A stretch of 64,000 nt of DNA from Eucalyptus grandis (Eukaryota; Streptophyta; Magnoliopsida; Myrtales; Myrtaceae). Positions 1 to 13,060 of the stretch are shown in pieces (the stretch's first letter is position 1; every line of letters begins with the position of its first letter). Under the pieces are notes generated by a model. That model made no database searches. It was not told where the DNA came from and was given only the letters and a program-made list of their open reading frames with translations. Where the stretch lies: NCBI RefSeq assembly GCF_016545825.1, contig NC_052619.1:5223501-5287500 (forward strand), written 5' to 3'. The position numbers were made by a program, and so were the translations under genes.

Positions 1-3000
1 TTAGGCTTAAATCCATCACAGTAATAACCATTGCAAGCATTTATCTGTTAAAGAAAATTTGAAAACTCATCACAATTACCAAAATTTACAGTAAAAGCAA
101 AAAATTATTCACTTACCAAAAGTTTCTTTGCCCAATGCACTCATTGCTAATTCATAACACATGCCAGATTTCCATCGTGACAAAAAAGGGGGGAATAACT
201 TACAATAGTTTCGGGGGCATCAGCCTGCTGGCACATGACCCATGGAACCCTAGCACCAAGCTCAATAGCCATCCTTGCAGCCCATTTGACATAATTCTTT
301 CCCCTTTGCCCATAGGACCATTCAATGTTCCCATACTCATTCTCAACCTGACAGTTCTTCTTGTTATTATGCATGTAGTAAGACACAATAGGCAACGGGG
401 CAAAGAGCCCAGCAAGGAATATCTTTAATCTTTTACATTATGTTTCAGTAATGAGAAGGTCCACCACCACCAACTGATTAACAAATCAAAGCATTAGATC
501 CACAATTGAGCATTCAGATAGAACATTCAGACAGGAAATGATTCAGGATCTGCAGCTGACTTTAAACATCTGATATGGCTATTTAATTTCAGTATAGATT
601 TAGGTCCCCATAAAAAAGGATATCAGACATGATTCACCAGAACTGTAAAGAGTATGGTTTTTGTCCAAATAAAATGTCCAATGACTTGGAGAGCATATAA
701 TTAAGCATTTTGTAGAATATTACCACTTCAAAATCATCTACAAACCTGCAACATGATAATGGGGCCACCTTGCCAAGAGAAGAGCATCTCCTCACGCATT
801 AGATCCACAATTTTTCTGACAAACCGCTCCATCTCAACCTGGAAGATGTAACTTGTTTGAATACTTAAATATCAAAACAACTCTTCATCTAACAATTTGC
901 ACTTTTAGAACAATTGGCAGTGATTACACAAAATTTTAGATGGTGATAGAGCAGAAGGTCCTAAGTCTAAATCCACTCTATATATTCCACACTTTAGTCT
1001 TAGGTCAATTTTCAGCCTATGCATGAGAGGAGTATTAGAATACTTAAAAATAAACTATGCTTTCATCTAACAGTTTGAGCTTTTAGAATGACATTAGTCT
1101 CAGAAATTTTACAGGACTCAATGAAACTCCAACAGTAAATGCACTTTTTAAGTTCTTGTCTGCAAAAAACCACCAATCAAAATTTAATTGTGAGGGTGAC
1201 ATTACACTTTCTTTTTCTTAACAGAAACTATAACTAAATGATAAATCCAACAAAAAGCCAGATAAGACACTTTGTGCTGTGAAACGTTCTCTCACTCACC
1301 ACTCAACCAAGACACTAGGTCTATTTTTATGGGTAGGGTGGTAGTTAAATAGATTTTAGATCAGTTGGATCAGCACCAATCTATTAGGCCTACCCATTAA
1401 AGGTTTCCCAGCACTTTAGCTTTGACAGTTCATAAACTTTTTAATCCATTCCAGGACAGATGGAAAGCTTATTACAAGCTCATCAAAGTCAAGTCCAATT
1501 TTGGATTGTTAAGGGCCAGTTTTCTTATCTTAGGCCAGTTGTTCTTGTCTGTTTGAAATCTAGATTCCTGTTTTCTATGTAATTTGAATTTCTAATTAAT
1601 TTAGGCCCACTTTAGCTAATCTTTACATTTAAAAACAGCTAAAGATTAACCTGTTCTGAAGCAGAAAGGGAACCAGCCTTGGACCTGTCGGTTCTAGAAC
1701 CAGCGAGTCCTTCCCTAATTACAGGTTTTTTGAGCCGATCCATCTGATCCATTCTCACCCTTATTTAAGACCCTGCCTAGTAAAATGATGCATTTAATCA
1801 AGACCTTTGGAGAATCTATATAATGTTCCTACCTCATACTATACTTAACAGAGGAAAAAAGAACTTGTGTGCTCTAAAGAGGTACTCTCAGCACATTTGC
1901 CAAATTTACCTTGAAAAGTACATTGTCCGTTCGAAATTCAATGCCAGGGATATCCCGGAGCCACACTGGGAAGCCTCTGCAAAATTATAGCCCACAATTC
2001 GTTCACAATTTCAAGGAACCATTTTCAATTAAATTGGTGTCAGCCTAATCAGAATAGTAGAGTCAATGAAGCACTATCTAGAACTTCATATGCATATGAT
2101 CCAAGAAAGAAGAATTACAGAAGCACCAATGACATTTACTTTGTACATTTTGCTCTCTCAACTTGAAAACCTACATATTGCACCGTTACAAGATGGATCT
2201 TACCTGACGTCTATAATTTAATGCCTTTCACACACCATTTCAAAAGCCATTTTTATAGGAAGATATGATAATTTGATTTTTCAATTATTCAGATGGATAT
2301 ATTTATGGAGAGTTAGCTAATAGATGATGACTAAATGTTGGAAACTTTAGCACTGCTTATTTCGCTTGGCAAGATTTACCACACATGCACCTTCTTCTGG
2401 GATTAGTTTACTTTAGGGAATTAAAATAAAAAATAAAAAATAAATATGAAATGTCAAGAACTATAACTTTTCATGGAAATATGGAGAGCATTATTCCAAA
2501 AACAGATGAAAGCTAATGACCATATGAGGAATATTTATGATTGAAGTTATATGTTCTTGCCCTCTGAAGAGGGAACTAAGATTCCTAGTTCTTTCGGAGA
2601 TATTTTGAAGATAATGCAAATTGTGGAATGAATCATGGTGCTCCCATTTTCCCAACACAAGGCTAACTAGATTTTAATCATGGGCTACATGCATATCCAA
2701 TTACTTTTAATTATCCTAATTTCTAAAATTTTAGTCTTAACAAAATGAGGTTTCCTTCCAGCTCTCATGGGTAATTTATCTTTTGAAGTGGAGGAGGCGG
2801 AGGAAGCGCATAGTCTTTTAACTTATGAGGACGTGTTTAAATTTGACTACGCCCTAATTATTTTGACTTCCTATTGCTAATATGTAGGGGTAATTGGCGA
2901 ATGCTCAATAAGTGAGACAAACCCCACTTTTGGCTTAATAATACAGATATGGATAACAAGCTTGATTAGTAAAGTTTCCTGATGATTTTCTGAGATCTCA

Positions 3001-4981
3001 CCAAGAATTCCTGAGTAACATCCAGGCCCGTCGTTCATTTCATGAAGTCTTGCTGTCCACCTAAAGACTAACATAGTTTGATGATTCTCATTAACCTATT
3101 TATCATTGCCATGGCAAAGAGACATGTTCATCTCAACTTGGAGAAGGAATCAACAACAACAACAGCAAACCAAGACTTAACGCACTAGGTGGGGTTAGAT
3201 ATATGAATCCTATTACTCATTGCACTTGATCCTATATATATGCTATCTATCCAGTCACAACTGGAGGAAAAACCAAATAAGGAATGAAGAGCAGCTTCAA
3301 CCATTGATAAGAGCCATAAATTTCTCATCCATACCTTGTCCCCTGTTTCTAATCTAATTTGGTTAAGAAATTTCAGTTTTTCCACTAAGGTGAAACTAAA
3401 GAGTGCTCAGGGAGAGGAAATTAAAAACTGTAACTCTGCTAACAACAAAAATAAATCATCAACAGTGGATAGATTGTAAAGTAAAAAGAAGCGAGTAAAA
3501 CCAGCATTCAGTAATCGGAAAGAAGATGAGACCCAAAATTCCACTCAGCACAGACATAAGGGCCTATCCGGAGATGAAGGTACATTCCACTGGATCCCAC
3601 TAGCTTCACAAACTTGACAATGTCATAACTCCCTTCAAAGTAGTACTGCAGAGACAGTTGATAATGGAATGAGTAAATGCTTTATCCAAAGAGTCTGATC
3701 CCTCTTTCTAAGAAAATTTGCAGTACCTGTCCTCTCACAGGCTCATGCCCACTCCAGAAGGCATAGGTTTGAACTACATCTGCACCACCTTCCTTGCTCT
3801 TTGCAATAAGATCGGGCCACATCTGTATGATGCAAACCGATGTGAGGGCACAAACTGATTACTCACATAAAGTTACAATTGAGCAAGGCTCTCCTCAGCA
3901 TCACACAAAGTAAGTAAGTAACAGAATACAGTAAAGCAACTGTGCTAACTAGACAAGAGAGGCACTGTACACCTATCTAGACAAACAAATGACAGGTACA
4001 CTGAAAACAAAATAATCAAGGGAAATGCACCGTCAGTGCAGAAACAGCAGAGGTACACATCATCACATTGTGTGCAGAGATTGCAAAGTAAACACAGAGA
4101 GAGGTAGTCATGACATGAAGAAAGAAACATGGACTAGTTCTCGCATATCAAGGCCCTAAATTTCTGAACACCACGGATTCAAACAGGGAAGTCACTTCTC
4201 CAGACATTTGATGGGCCCATCCACTACACTGCGCACCCTAAAACTCGAGGTTTGCCCCGGAATCTTGCTCTGCCCCTACCGTGTCAGCTTTTGTCCATTC
4301 ATTCCCTACGTATATAACGAAATAGTTTACCTCGACTCTTACACGAGAGCAATATGGCAAGAATCCTCACCATGCATGATCCACTCGTGCTCATTCTAAG
4401 AGTTAAACTACCATTTCCACGCTCCTGTCTGCTTATCCAATCGAACTTTTGCCTTCATTTCGGCTTCACCGACATTCTTAAGCACAAATCCCAATTCATC
4501 TGGCGGTACGACAGGGCAACTGAAATGCAATCGCAGACGCGTCGCAACTCGAGAAAGTTCGCGCCCGACGCGAGTTCGGAGCAAAACGACACTTCTTCAC
4601 TGGATACGGCGGACGAAATAAGCAAAAAACGAAAGGGCGACGACCTCGTATCGTCTCTCGGCTCGAGTCCCGCCGGCAACGAAGCACGCTGCCGATCATC
4701 CACGCAGAGCGACGTGCCAAAAAAAAAAAAAAAGCTGCGAAAGACGAGGCCGCGTTGCCGAGTACCTCCGGGGTGGCGCGAGGGTAGTGGATTCCGGCGG
4801 AATTGAGCATGCGGCGCTTGCCGTCGATGATCAGAGCCCGATGGTCGTAGCTCACGTTGAACGGCTCGAAGAAGGACGCGGAGCCGGCCGAGGCCGCCGC
4901 CGCCGCCGCCGCCGCCGCGGCGAAGTGGACGATCGCGAGCAGGAGCAGGAACGGGAGCGAGTTCCTCCTTCGTTCCGCCAT
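1..4981 (-). CDS. BGAL9: Beta-galactosidase, GH35, BGAL9-like (5' part; gene continues beyond the left edge)
   Basis: Family role: apoplastic or cell-wall exo-beta-galactosidase that removes terminal beta-D-galactosyl residues. Seven exons can be traced on the minus strand: 4981-4766, 3822-3727, 3645-3533, 1976-1910, 838-746, 347-204 and 44-1 (cut by the edge). All junctions are GT-AG and in phase, giving about 257 residues. The protein opens with a hydrophobic signal peptide ending in an uninterrupted poly-Ala run (residues 21-30, GCC-rich codons). It continues with [40 protein letters not shown] and [14 protein letters not shown]. The second Glu of ENEYG (about residue 199) is the expected proton donor; the nucleophile lies off the window. 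Exon 7 begins [11 protein letters not shown], as in BGAL9. One oddity is Asn at residue 60, where relatives usually have a hydrophobic residue ([11 protein letters not shown]). The start is the ATG directly before the signal peptide. The C-terminal part cannot be assessed. Confidence 0.93.
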
Positions 4982-5000
4982 TGCTCCCCCTCCTCGAACC

Positions 5001-5026
5001 AGAGAGAGAGAGAGAGAGAGAGAGAG
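5001..5026. repeat. (AG)13 microsatellite in the BGAL9 5' leader
   Basis: A perfect AG dinucleotide run lies 20 bp upstream of the beta-galactosidase start. On the mRNA sense strand it reads as a CT tract, typical of plant 5' untranslated leaders. Confidence 0.9.
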
Positions 5027-5110
5027 GAAGCGTCCTTACTGCGAGCTCCTTGGTAACTACCGATTGGAACAATCAGCCAATCATTGCGCCTGACAGGGAC
5101 GGGTCACCAG

Positions 5111-5136
5111 CCGGTCCAGCCGGTCCAGCCGGGCCT
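5111..5136. repeat. Short GC-rich tandem repeat upstream of BGAL9
   Basis: The 9-bp unit CCGGTCCAG occurs twice in a row, followed by a partial third copy, within the probable promoter/leader of the minus-strand beta-galactosidase. Confidence 0.8.
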
Positions 5137-5159
5137 TTTCCCCGGTCGGGTGATTGCGC

Positions 5160-5794
5160 ATGGTAATTTAATATCACAAAAAATCTTAAATTAGCACCTT
5201 TATAATAAACTTACTTCAACTAAAAACTTTAAATTGATATATCTATGATAAAAATTACTCTAAATTAATTTTTTTATCTCTAAAAATCTTAAATTTGTAT
5301 ATTTGTGATAATTTTATTCTCTATTGACCTATATTAAATTTGATTAAGATAAAACCTTCAAACTAAAACATCATTTAGAGTTTTATTGATTTTAGGTAAA
5401 TTTATCATGAATGTATTATTTTGGAGTTTTTTTAGTATTAACTTATGCAATCTATTTATTGAATTTCCTTCTTTTACCTTTTAGAGGGATAAGGAATAAA
5501 ATCAAAACTTGCCTATTAGAGAATTTGAAAATTCTCTCTTCTTAAATATGGAAACTAATTAAGTATTTCAACATGTCAAAATACTTTTAGGGAAGATAAT
5601 TTGTGGTACTGATTAGTTAGTAAATCAAGAAATTCAATCCTGTGATGTATATAACATTCTAGCTTTACATGGGCCATCGAGATATTTATTTCCTCCCTTG
5701 ATAGGACAAATCAAACTAGATTGAGTTTTATTAGGAGAATAAATAATTAACACTTGGACTTTGCCCCATCTTTTTATATAAAAAAAAGTTATAT
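5160..5794. other. AT-rich intergenic spacer between head-to-head genes
   Basis: No coding potential is seen. From about 5171 to 5320 there is a degenerate reiteration of an AT-rich motif (variants of 'aaaaatcttaaattNgtatatttgtgata'), probably a decayed repeat. The divergent promoters of the beta-galactosidase and of the gene starting at 6375 must lie in the 1.4 kb between 4982 and 6374. Confidence 0.5.
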
Positions 5795-6034
5795 GTTGTT
5801 TGTTTCATAAATAATGAATGGTTCGTAAAATATTTTATTGAAAATAATAGATTATATTGCCCATGAAAATAACAAACAAAAAATATTTTCATTATCCGTG
5901 AAAAGATTTACATTTAAATTACTATTGATGGTGAGAACATTTTTTATTAACTAATTATTTCAAACAATACACTTGGTTATTTTTAAGATATATGTTTTTC
6001 AAACTATTTATTTTTCACAAAATAAACGCAATGT
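5795..6034. mobile_element. MITE with terminal inverted repeats (copy 1 of a local family)
   Basis: The left end (TTGTTTGTTTCATAAATAAT) and the reverse complement of the right end (GCGTTTATTTTGTGAAAAAT) are imperfect inverted repeats around an AT-rich, non-coding core of about 240 bp. The same layout recurs at 38347-38592, 38748-38850 (half copy) and 47211-47437. It lies in the shared promoter region of two divergent genes. The superfamily is not assigned because I see no clean target-site duplication. Confidence 0.55.
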
Positions 6035-6374
6035 TTAAAAGTTCAAGATTATTCTCTTATTATATAAAAGAAGTAATTTATGATCTATAAGGTAAGTAGC
6101 AGTAAAATATGTTATCGACTGAGTTATTTCTAATCGAATTCTCAATACTTCATTTTATTGGTCCACTATTTCGCTTTTTTTTTTAAAAAGAAAAATTCGT
6201 TTAATTTTGTCGCAAAATTAGGAATTGTCATGCTCTCCTCGGCCCATTGGGCCCAAATGGGCCCATTCTCAGTGGGCCCTCTGTAGCTAGGCTTTTTTCT
6301 GGCTCGCATTTTCAAACCTTTTCCAGATTCTCTGCGGACGAGCGCGGGAGAGAGAGAGAGAGCGCGCGAGCTTG

Positions 6375-9300
6375 ATGACGACGCGAGACCAGATGGAGAC
6401 GGCGTCGCCGGCCGCCGGCGATCTCGACGTCGACGCGATTCGAAGGTACTGCAGGTGTCTTTGCGTGCGTTGCGCTCGTTCCCATGTTCGATTATCGAGA
6501 GTGTGACCGGGAATGTCCGTGCTTTTTCTCTCGTTCTGAAGCCGAGTGAGGGAGCTCAAGCAAGTATGCAGGGATTGCACGGAGCACGCGCCGGAAACGT
6601 CCCCGGCCGACGCGGAGGATTTGCTCAATCGATGCGTTCTGGAAATCGAGGTGATTCTTGCATTTCGCTCTCGATTCCACCATTCGTGGCCGTTTTCTGT
6701 CCCGTTCGGTTTATGAATTTGGGAATTGAGATCCTGGGTTAATGTTTCTTTTTCCTTTTTCTGTTTGTATTTTGCCCATTTTTGTTTGGTGGAAATTGTG
6801 TAGAGCGGGGTGAAGCAGATTGTGTCGGAGTATTCCGATGTGAGTGGCTTCGGGCAGGAAGATTTGGGTAAGTCCGATGACTGCTGAGATGCTCTTGGTT
6901 ATCGAATTTATTGTCTACTTTTGTCAACCTGCTGAAAGGAATTTTGCAAAATTTCAGGCTTTTAGGAGATCATTTGATTTTTCTCTTGGATAAAGGTTGA
7001 GTTCATGGTATGGCAACTGTTGGTTGTGGGTTTAACATCCACACGAGAGTTGAACAGCAGTATTAGGAAATTAACGAGTAGGGGCTACACAATAGTACTG
7101 TTTTTCCTGTTATATGGCTCGGTTGTTCCCATTCCCAGGTTATGTACTTTGGGATGATATAGTTTTGGACGGTTCTTTTGCTATATGGACTAGTTCAATT
7201 TTGTAGCATTTGTAGTGACATGCCACGTAGGAACAAGGGGCTGTAGTTCAAGTGTAGTTCCAATCACTTCTCTGCTTTCATCTTGTGTCTAATTAAGATG
7301 GCGGTTAAAGCATCCAGCTTGATTGATATGTTATACTTGAGTCATGGCTTAATGGTCCTTACCTATCAAATAATGTATTTATATTGTATTTCATGGTGCA
7401 TACTATCTTCTGATAGGTTCACAATAAATAATGCCCCCTTATTGTATCCTTCTTCTCAACCCTAGCCGCCCAATTTGAAATTTTATAATTGATAGTCCAA
7501 ACTATATGAAATGGCTCACAAACCTTTTGTCTTTACTTTAATTTTGATACTCATGCAGAAAAGAAATTCTTGCAATATCTTTTGGCTAGAAATTGCAAGT
7601 TGTATTTGAATTTGGAGTTTATCTTCCACTGATTATTGATAATAATTGATGCATCTTTTTCTGAAATGTATTTACTGAACTTATAATTGTTCAAGCTAGA
7701 AAACTAATTCTGGGCGCTTCATCATAGATATCAGTTTGATATGCATATTCATGATTGATGAACTTATGGTTTTGATTCATCGTCTCTGGATTTTACAACA
7801 AACAAAGTTGATTGTGTAGATGCATTCTTAGGACAGTTGAAGAAAGAGCTGGATGCAGTGCAAGCTGAAAACAATAAAATCTCTGATGAAGTTGAGCTTA
7901 TCACAAGATCCATAATGGCTGGTGAGAATCATATTATTTAGTCTACTTGTTTGTAGATGAACTTAACTTATGAGATCATATTGACTGCAGATTCTAGTGC
8001 TTTAGAGAGTGACCTTGAAGGGCTGGAATATTCTCTGGATCTTATTGGCTCTCAGGTTAGTAAAATAACAAAAATGTTTTGCTTGTGACATTTGTCAGGC
8101 TGGTCATTTCCACAGGCTGTTGACTATTTCTACTTCCTTTTTGGTTGTGATTCGCCATGACATCCAGTTTCTGCTAGGTTCATATATGTTGAGATTGAAC
8201 CCACATGCCTTACAATGGTTTGACATATTGTAGGGTCTAATGAAGGAAAATGCTGGAAAAGTGGGCATGGATTATCAATCGAGTTTGATGAATACAGATG
8301 TGTGCCACAAGTTCGAGGTTTATTTTAACGGATTTTTTTTCCTTTGATTTTGATGCCTTCTCATTTTAGTCATGTATTCACTGTTTCCCATTATACATGC
8401 TTTAGAGATAGTCTCACATAGGTTGTTTTTCCACTATATATTTCTTTTGTGTTTGTAACATGTAAGAAACATAGGTTTTGATCAGCACAATTACTAGGAT
8501 GTCTGAATTACTTTATTTCTAGTTCATTATTTGTGCTATTGTTTATTTATGAGATTTGCCTTTGATCTAATGCTCATGGTTGCTTGGACTATGGTGCTCT
8601 CATGCCTCGCAGGCCCTAGATCTTGAAAGTCAAATTGAGGAGAAAAAGATGCTGTTGAAATCTCTCGAGCATATGGACTGTCAACTAAGAAAGTAATCTA
8701 TCCTTTTGAACTCTTCGCAGTTTCTCTGACCATCCAGCAATTTTTCTGCTTCTAAAGTTTTTTTTTTTTATCACCCGTCCTCTATTCTTTTTTAGGGATG
8801 ATACAGTTGAACAAATTGAGGATGCTTTGACAGGATTAAAGGTCATTGAAATTGATGGGAGCTGTATTCGCTTGTCACTGAACACGTATCTTCCAAAATA
8901 CGAAAGCTACCAGCAGAAGATAGAAGAGGCCGTTGAGACTGTGGAATTGAACCATGAGTTGCTGATTGAACTCGTGGATGGGTGTCTGGAGATTAAGAAT
9001 GTTGAGGTATGAATTATGCATGTGCAATCACAATTCCTCCTATTGAGAGAGGAAGATAGAGGTTCAAACAGTAATTACCATCATTTTTGTTTGAGATATT
9101 ACTTGGGGATGAGATTTTAATCTTTACATTACAAGTGCAACTCTTGAAAGATGCAAGGACTAAAACACCTCTCATCCTTGTCATTTGACTACCCAGCACT
9201 TACAACAATAATTTCACATCGAATGCTTATTGTGCAATTACCCAACCACATTTTCGTGTGCAAGTGGAGATTGAATTTTGTGCTTTTACGTTACACATCT

Positions 9301-10834
9301 CTTTGAAGAGCTGCTAAATTGAATGGAAATTTCTCCTTAATGTTGCCAAATTTCAAGATTGACATGGCTGCACATCCTTAACTCAGAAACTGTTTCAGTA
9401 TTTTTTTCACTTCATATGAATCCTTCATCCTTTCTAACATAACAGCCTCGCATTCTGTAGATATTTCCCAATGATGTGCATATCGATGATATTGTTGATG
9501 CTGCAAAGGATTTCAGGTCCGTCTCTGCTTTGTTTTGTTTTCATTTTTGGTGGCTGAAGTTAGGTTGTATCTGTTTTTCATTTAATTGATTGTTAATTAC
9601 CTTCAAGTAACGCCATTTGAAGACTTTCAGATCTCTGTAACTGAAATTTGAACCTCACTTGAGACATTTGTTTTGAGTGGTTATTACTTATGGCAATGGC
9701 CTAGATTCAGAACTTCCAATTTACTCATAGAGTTTCTTGATTGCCATTACTATTTACTTCTCTATGCATGGTAGTAATTAAGTTAATTCTGGAGGAATGG
9801 GAAGTCAGTGAACTGACAAATGTGAATGTCATTGTTTTCTTGATTGGTAATGTCCAGGCAGTCATTTTCAGAATTGACAATACATCAGACACCATTAGAG
9901 TGGTTCGTGAGGAAAGTGCAGGAAAGGCTTATTATGTCAACCTTGAGGCGATTGGCAGTCAAGACTGCAGCTAGATCAAGGTCAGACTTAAACTGACCTT
10001 TAAAGTTCACTGAAGAAATGGATTTTTGTCCTCATTTGAATCTTGATTAGTTTAACTGAGAAGCTTTTATTCATGTATACTTGTTTTCTGTTTACTAATG
10101 CAGGCACTTCTTGGAGTACGTTGATAGAGATGAAACTATTATAGCTCATATGGCCGGTGGGATTGATGCATTAATAAAGGTGCCTCAAGGTTGGCCAATG
10201 CTGAACATTGCACTGAAGCTCAAATCATTGCAGAGTTCAGATTGTCATGCTAGAAATATATATTCAAGTTATCTTCGAAAGGTCGAGGTTAGTATTGTTA
10301 TGCTCTCGGTCTACCTCCCCCACCCCTGACCCTCCTTCCATGAAATCTTGATGCAGGTGTAAATCGTCCTGCTATCAGCATGTTGGTTCTTGTGCCCCTC
10401 TGGCAGTGAAAATTGATTTATGAGTAGGTAGAAATCCTATTCGAAAAAAATATTAGATGGTAGATGGCAAAATTATTTCTTCTTCTTCCCCTATGAATAT
10501 TGTCATAGATCACTAATGTGAAATTGTGGTTTCCATTGTGTCTGATTTCATCAGAGGTTGATTGCATGGGTTATTGCTTTTCTATTTTAACTTCTGCAGG
10601 GCTTTCAACAATTTTTTGTGGTAGTTAGTTAATATCATTCTGCTCCTTTTCAATTTATATAAAATATGCCATTATTTTTGACAATTACATGCCTCTAATT
10701 CTGGATATTAAATGATTTAGGAAGCAGCCAACTCCTTAGATTCACAGCAAAGGATGAACTTGTCAAGCTTCATGGATGACATCGAGAAGATACTTAAAGA
10801 AAAGGACTTCGAATTCCAGTCAAGTAAGAGCTAG
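6375..10834 (+). CDS. Unnamed plant coiled-coil protein (420 aa, 12 exons)
   Basis: I do not recognise a characterised family. Twelve GT-AG exons keep one frame: 6375-6445, 6542-6650, 6804-6867, 7820-7921, 7991-8055, 8234-8317, 8613-8692, 8796-9006, 9461-9516, 9858-9980, 10104-10287 and 10721-10834. The total is 1263 nt, 420 residues plus stop. There is no signal peptide or membrane segment. Residues about 22-60 and 80-190 are charged and helical with coiled-coil spacing (DAFLGQLKKELDAVQ, LDLESQIEEKKMLLK). A beta-like stretch follows (GLKVIEIDGSCIRLSL). The C-terminal half carries conserved-looking blocks: PLEWFVRKVQERL, LEYVDRDETIIAHMAGGIDA and KVPQGWP. Coiled coil followed by alpha/beta modules recalls RWD-type kinetochore proteins, but that is only a hypothesis. 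A second in-frame ATG lies at 6393. The exon structure is secure; the function is unknown. Confidence 0.85.
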
Positions 10835-12130
10835 AGGTCATAACCAAGCCGTGGATGTCACTAAGGTTATATATGCTATCGAGTTGCATTCTAATATCAT
10901 GAATCATTCTCTAGGCAATAGTTTTTTACAAGTCTAACCGTCAGGGATACTTTGTATGATTCACCAAGAATTATCCCAGTGACTAATGGTTTGCAGACTG
11001 TATTCCCCGGCATAATATCTGTATTCTTGTTCCATCTTTCCATGCTTTGTACTAAAAGAAAAGAAAAAGAAGCTGTTTGTTCATCTGTTTATTTTCTCGC
11101 TGTACTATTGAATGCTGCATGGTGCTGCTCTGTTCTAACATTATTGTCATTACGTAAATTTTCAGAATGTTGAATTACCAGATAGAAACTTTCGCTGTCT
11201 TATGAGTTCGCAGCTTTTCCGTTTTTATTATTAGGTGTTCATTCGCTGGGCGAGCAGTGGTCCCAGGGTTGTTTGTGGTACCCACGAGTTTGACATCCAC
11301 TGGAAAAAAATAAGAAATTGTTCAAATGTGCTGTTTAGAAGCTCAAAACTCTGGGAATTCATTCTTGAAATTGGTATGACGCGATGCCATTGCAAATGAG
11401 GTTTAGATTTTAGAAGACGAGGAAAGTGGGATTGTTTTGGTGCGTCAATATAGTCAGCGAATAGAAGAATGGATTGTACAATGCAAAAATGATCTTGTAT
11501 AATGCATTGGCGCAATATTCCAACTACTTGTAGGTTTTAACTGAAATTATGCCTGCGCTTCGGTGCGGAAAGATATTTTGAATTAGCATTCTTTATCGGC
11601 ATCTAATTATAGGATATGTATTACAATAGTAAATAATTCTTAGATGTATATACGTCGAGTATTTGGTATTTAAGTTCGAAAAATTTGCTGAATTAATTGA
11701 AAGAGTCTCGAATGACAACTTATTTACCATGACTTGATCAAAAGTGAATAAGATGATATATGTCTCGATTGGGAAGTGGTTGTATTATTTCATTAAGTTA
11801 TTGCTTAAATAAAAACTCAATTTATTTTATAGTACCACTTTTTCTGGAAACAAACTACTAAACCATCTTCTTATGATGTCATATATAAAAACGAGAGTAG
11901 GCGTAATTTTTCTTATCAATATTGTACATATGCATGCTACTAAGTTGAATATATTCGCCTTATTATTTTCTACGCCGTACTTGATGTGGATGGTACTAAC
12001 AATAAGAATCAGCAAAACTAATAAGATAAAAAATTGTTTTGAATCTTTTTCAATTTTGAACATCCTAAACATCAGTGTAAGAGAAAAGAATTCTCATTTA
12101 ATAATACAAGAAATAGTTAGAATACTTAGG
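10835..12130. other. Intergenic spacer, no gene seen
   Basis: This holds the 3' flank of the upstream gene followed by AT-rich sequence. The reading frames here are short and not protein-like. I see no recognisable element before the inverted-repeat element beginning near 12131. Confidence 0.5.
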
Positions 12131-12888
12131 GTGTGGCAAAATGTGTTTTTGTTCCTGGAACACAAATTTTTATTTTTTATTACGGGGAATACAAAAAAAG
12201 AACAGAAACGTGTTTGTTTATACTTTTGTTCTCTAGAACAAAAGAATAGATTTTTTATTAGGAACAAAAAATATTATTTTTGATTTTGAGAACAGATTTG
12301 AAACATAAATAAGAAATAGAAAAAGTTATTTCTTATTCTCGGGAACAATTTTGAGAAACACTTTTTTTTTTTCTTCTCATTTTTCTTCTTCATTTTTCTT
12401 TTTTTTCTTCTTTCTTCCTTTTGGCCGATTGTTGACCTTGGCCATGGCGGTGATCTTGTCGGAGCATCGCCGGCCCCCAGCGAGGCTTGGCCTTGCTTTG
12501 GCTAGGCGAGCTCAAGCTAGCCTAGATCTGGCAAGGCCGAGTTTGCCTAGCCAAGGTGAGGCCACCAACGAGGCTCGACCTCACCCAAGTGGCGCGAGGT
12601 CGGCCTCACCCGGCCCGGGCAAGGCCGAGCCTTGTGTCGCCGGCCGCCACCATGGCCAAGGCCAACGACTAGCCAAAAGGAAGAATGAAGAAAAAAAAAA
12701 ATGAAAAAAATGAAAAATATAATAAAAATATTAAAAAATTAAAAGAAAAAAATTATATAAATTTACCAAACGTGTTTCTATTCCCTGGAATAATTTTTTT
12801 TTTGCGATTCAAGCACGTTTTTATATTCATAAATTATTTCGAAACAAGAAATAAAAATAAAAAAAAATATTACAAAACGTGTTCTTAC
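12131..12888. mobile_element. Foldback-type inverted-repeat element with GC-rich core
   Basis: About 42 bp at 12409-12450 (…TTCCTTTTGGCCGATTGTTG…CCTTGGCCATGGCGG) recur inverted at 12648-12690 with a few mismatches. T-rich flanks outside the left arm mirror A-rich flanks outside the right arm. The centre (about 12450-12650) is GC-rich and built from repeated 'gaggctcgacctcaccc'-like words, in sharp contrast to its surroundings. No transposase frame is present, so the element would be non-autonomous. The outer ends are approximate. Similar architecture is seen at 21179-21814 and 47533-48320. Confidence 0.6.
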
Positions 12889-13060
12889 TATTTAAGAATA
12901 TTTTAACAAAAACTATTGAAAAATGAATCGTTAATCCCATGTTTGAATTATTAAATATTTAAAATGTGCTATATCTATCCTACTATTTAAGAATATTTTA
13001 ACAAAAAACTATTGAAAAATGAATGCGTTAATCCTGTGTTTGAATTATTAAATTTTCTAT
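12888..13060. repeat. Direct tandem duplication, period about 94 bp
   Basis: The sequence starting ACTATTTAAGAATATTTTAA at 12888 repeats at 12982 with small indels, including the following GTTTGAATTATTAAAT block. It is AT-rich and non-coding, adjacent to the foldback element. Confidence 0.7.

Noticed and set aside
4354..5072. Long overlapping frames on both strands around the BGAL9 first exon
   Set aside because: They are shadows of the GC-rich exon and the AG microsatellite; the real frame is the minus-strand one with signal peptide and GH35 motifs.
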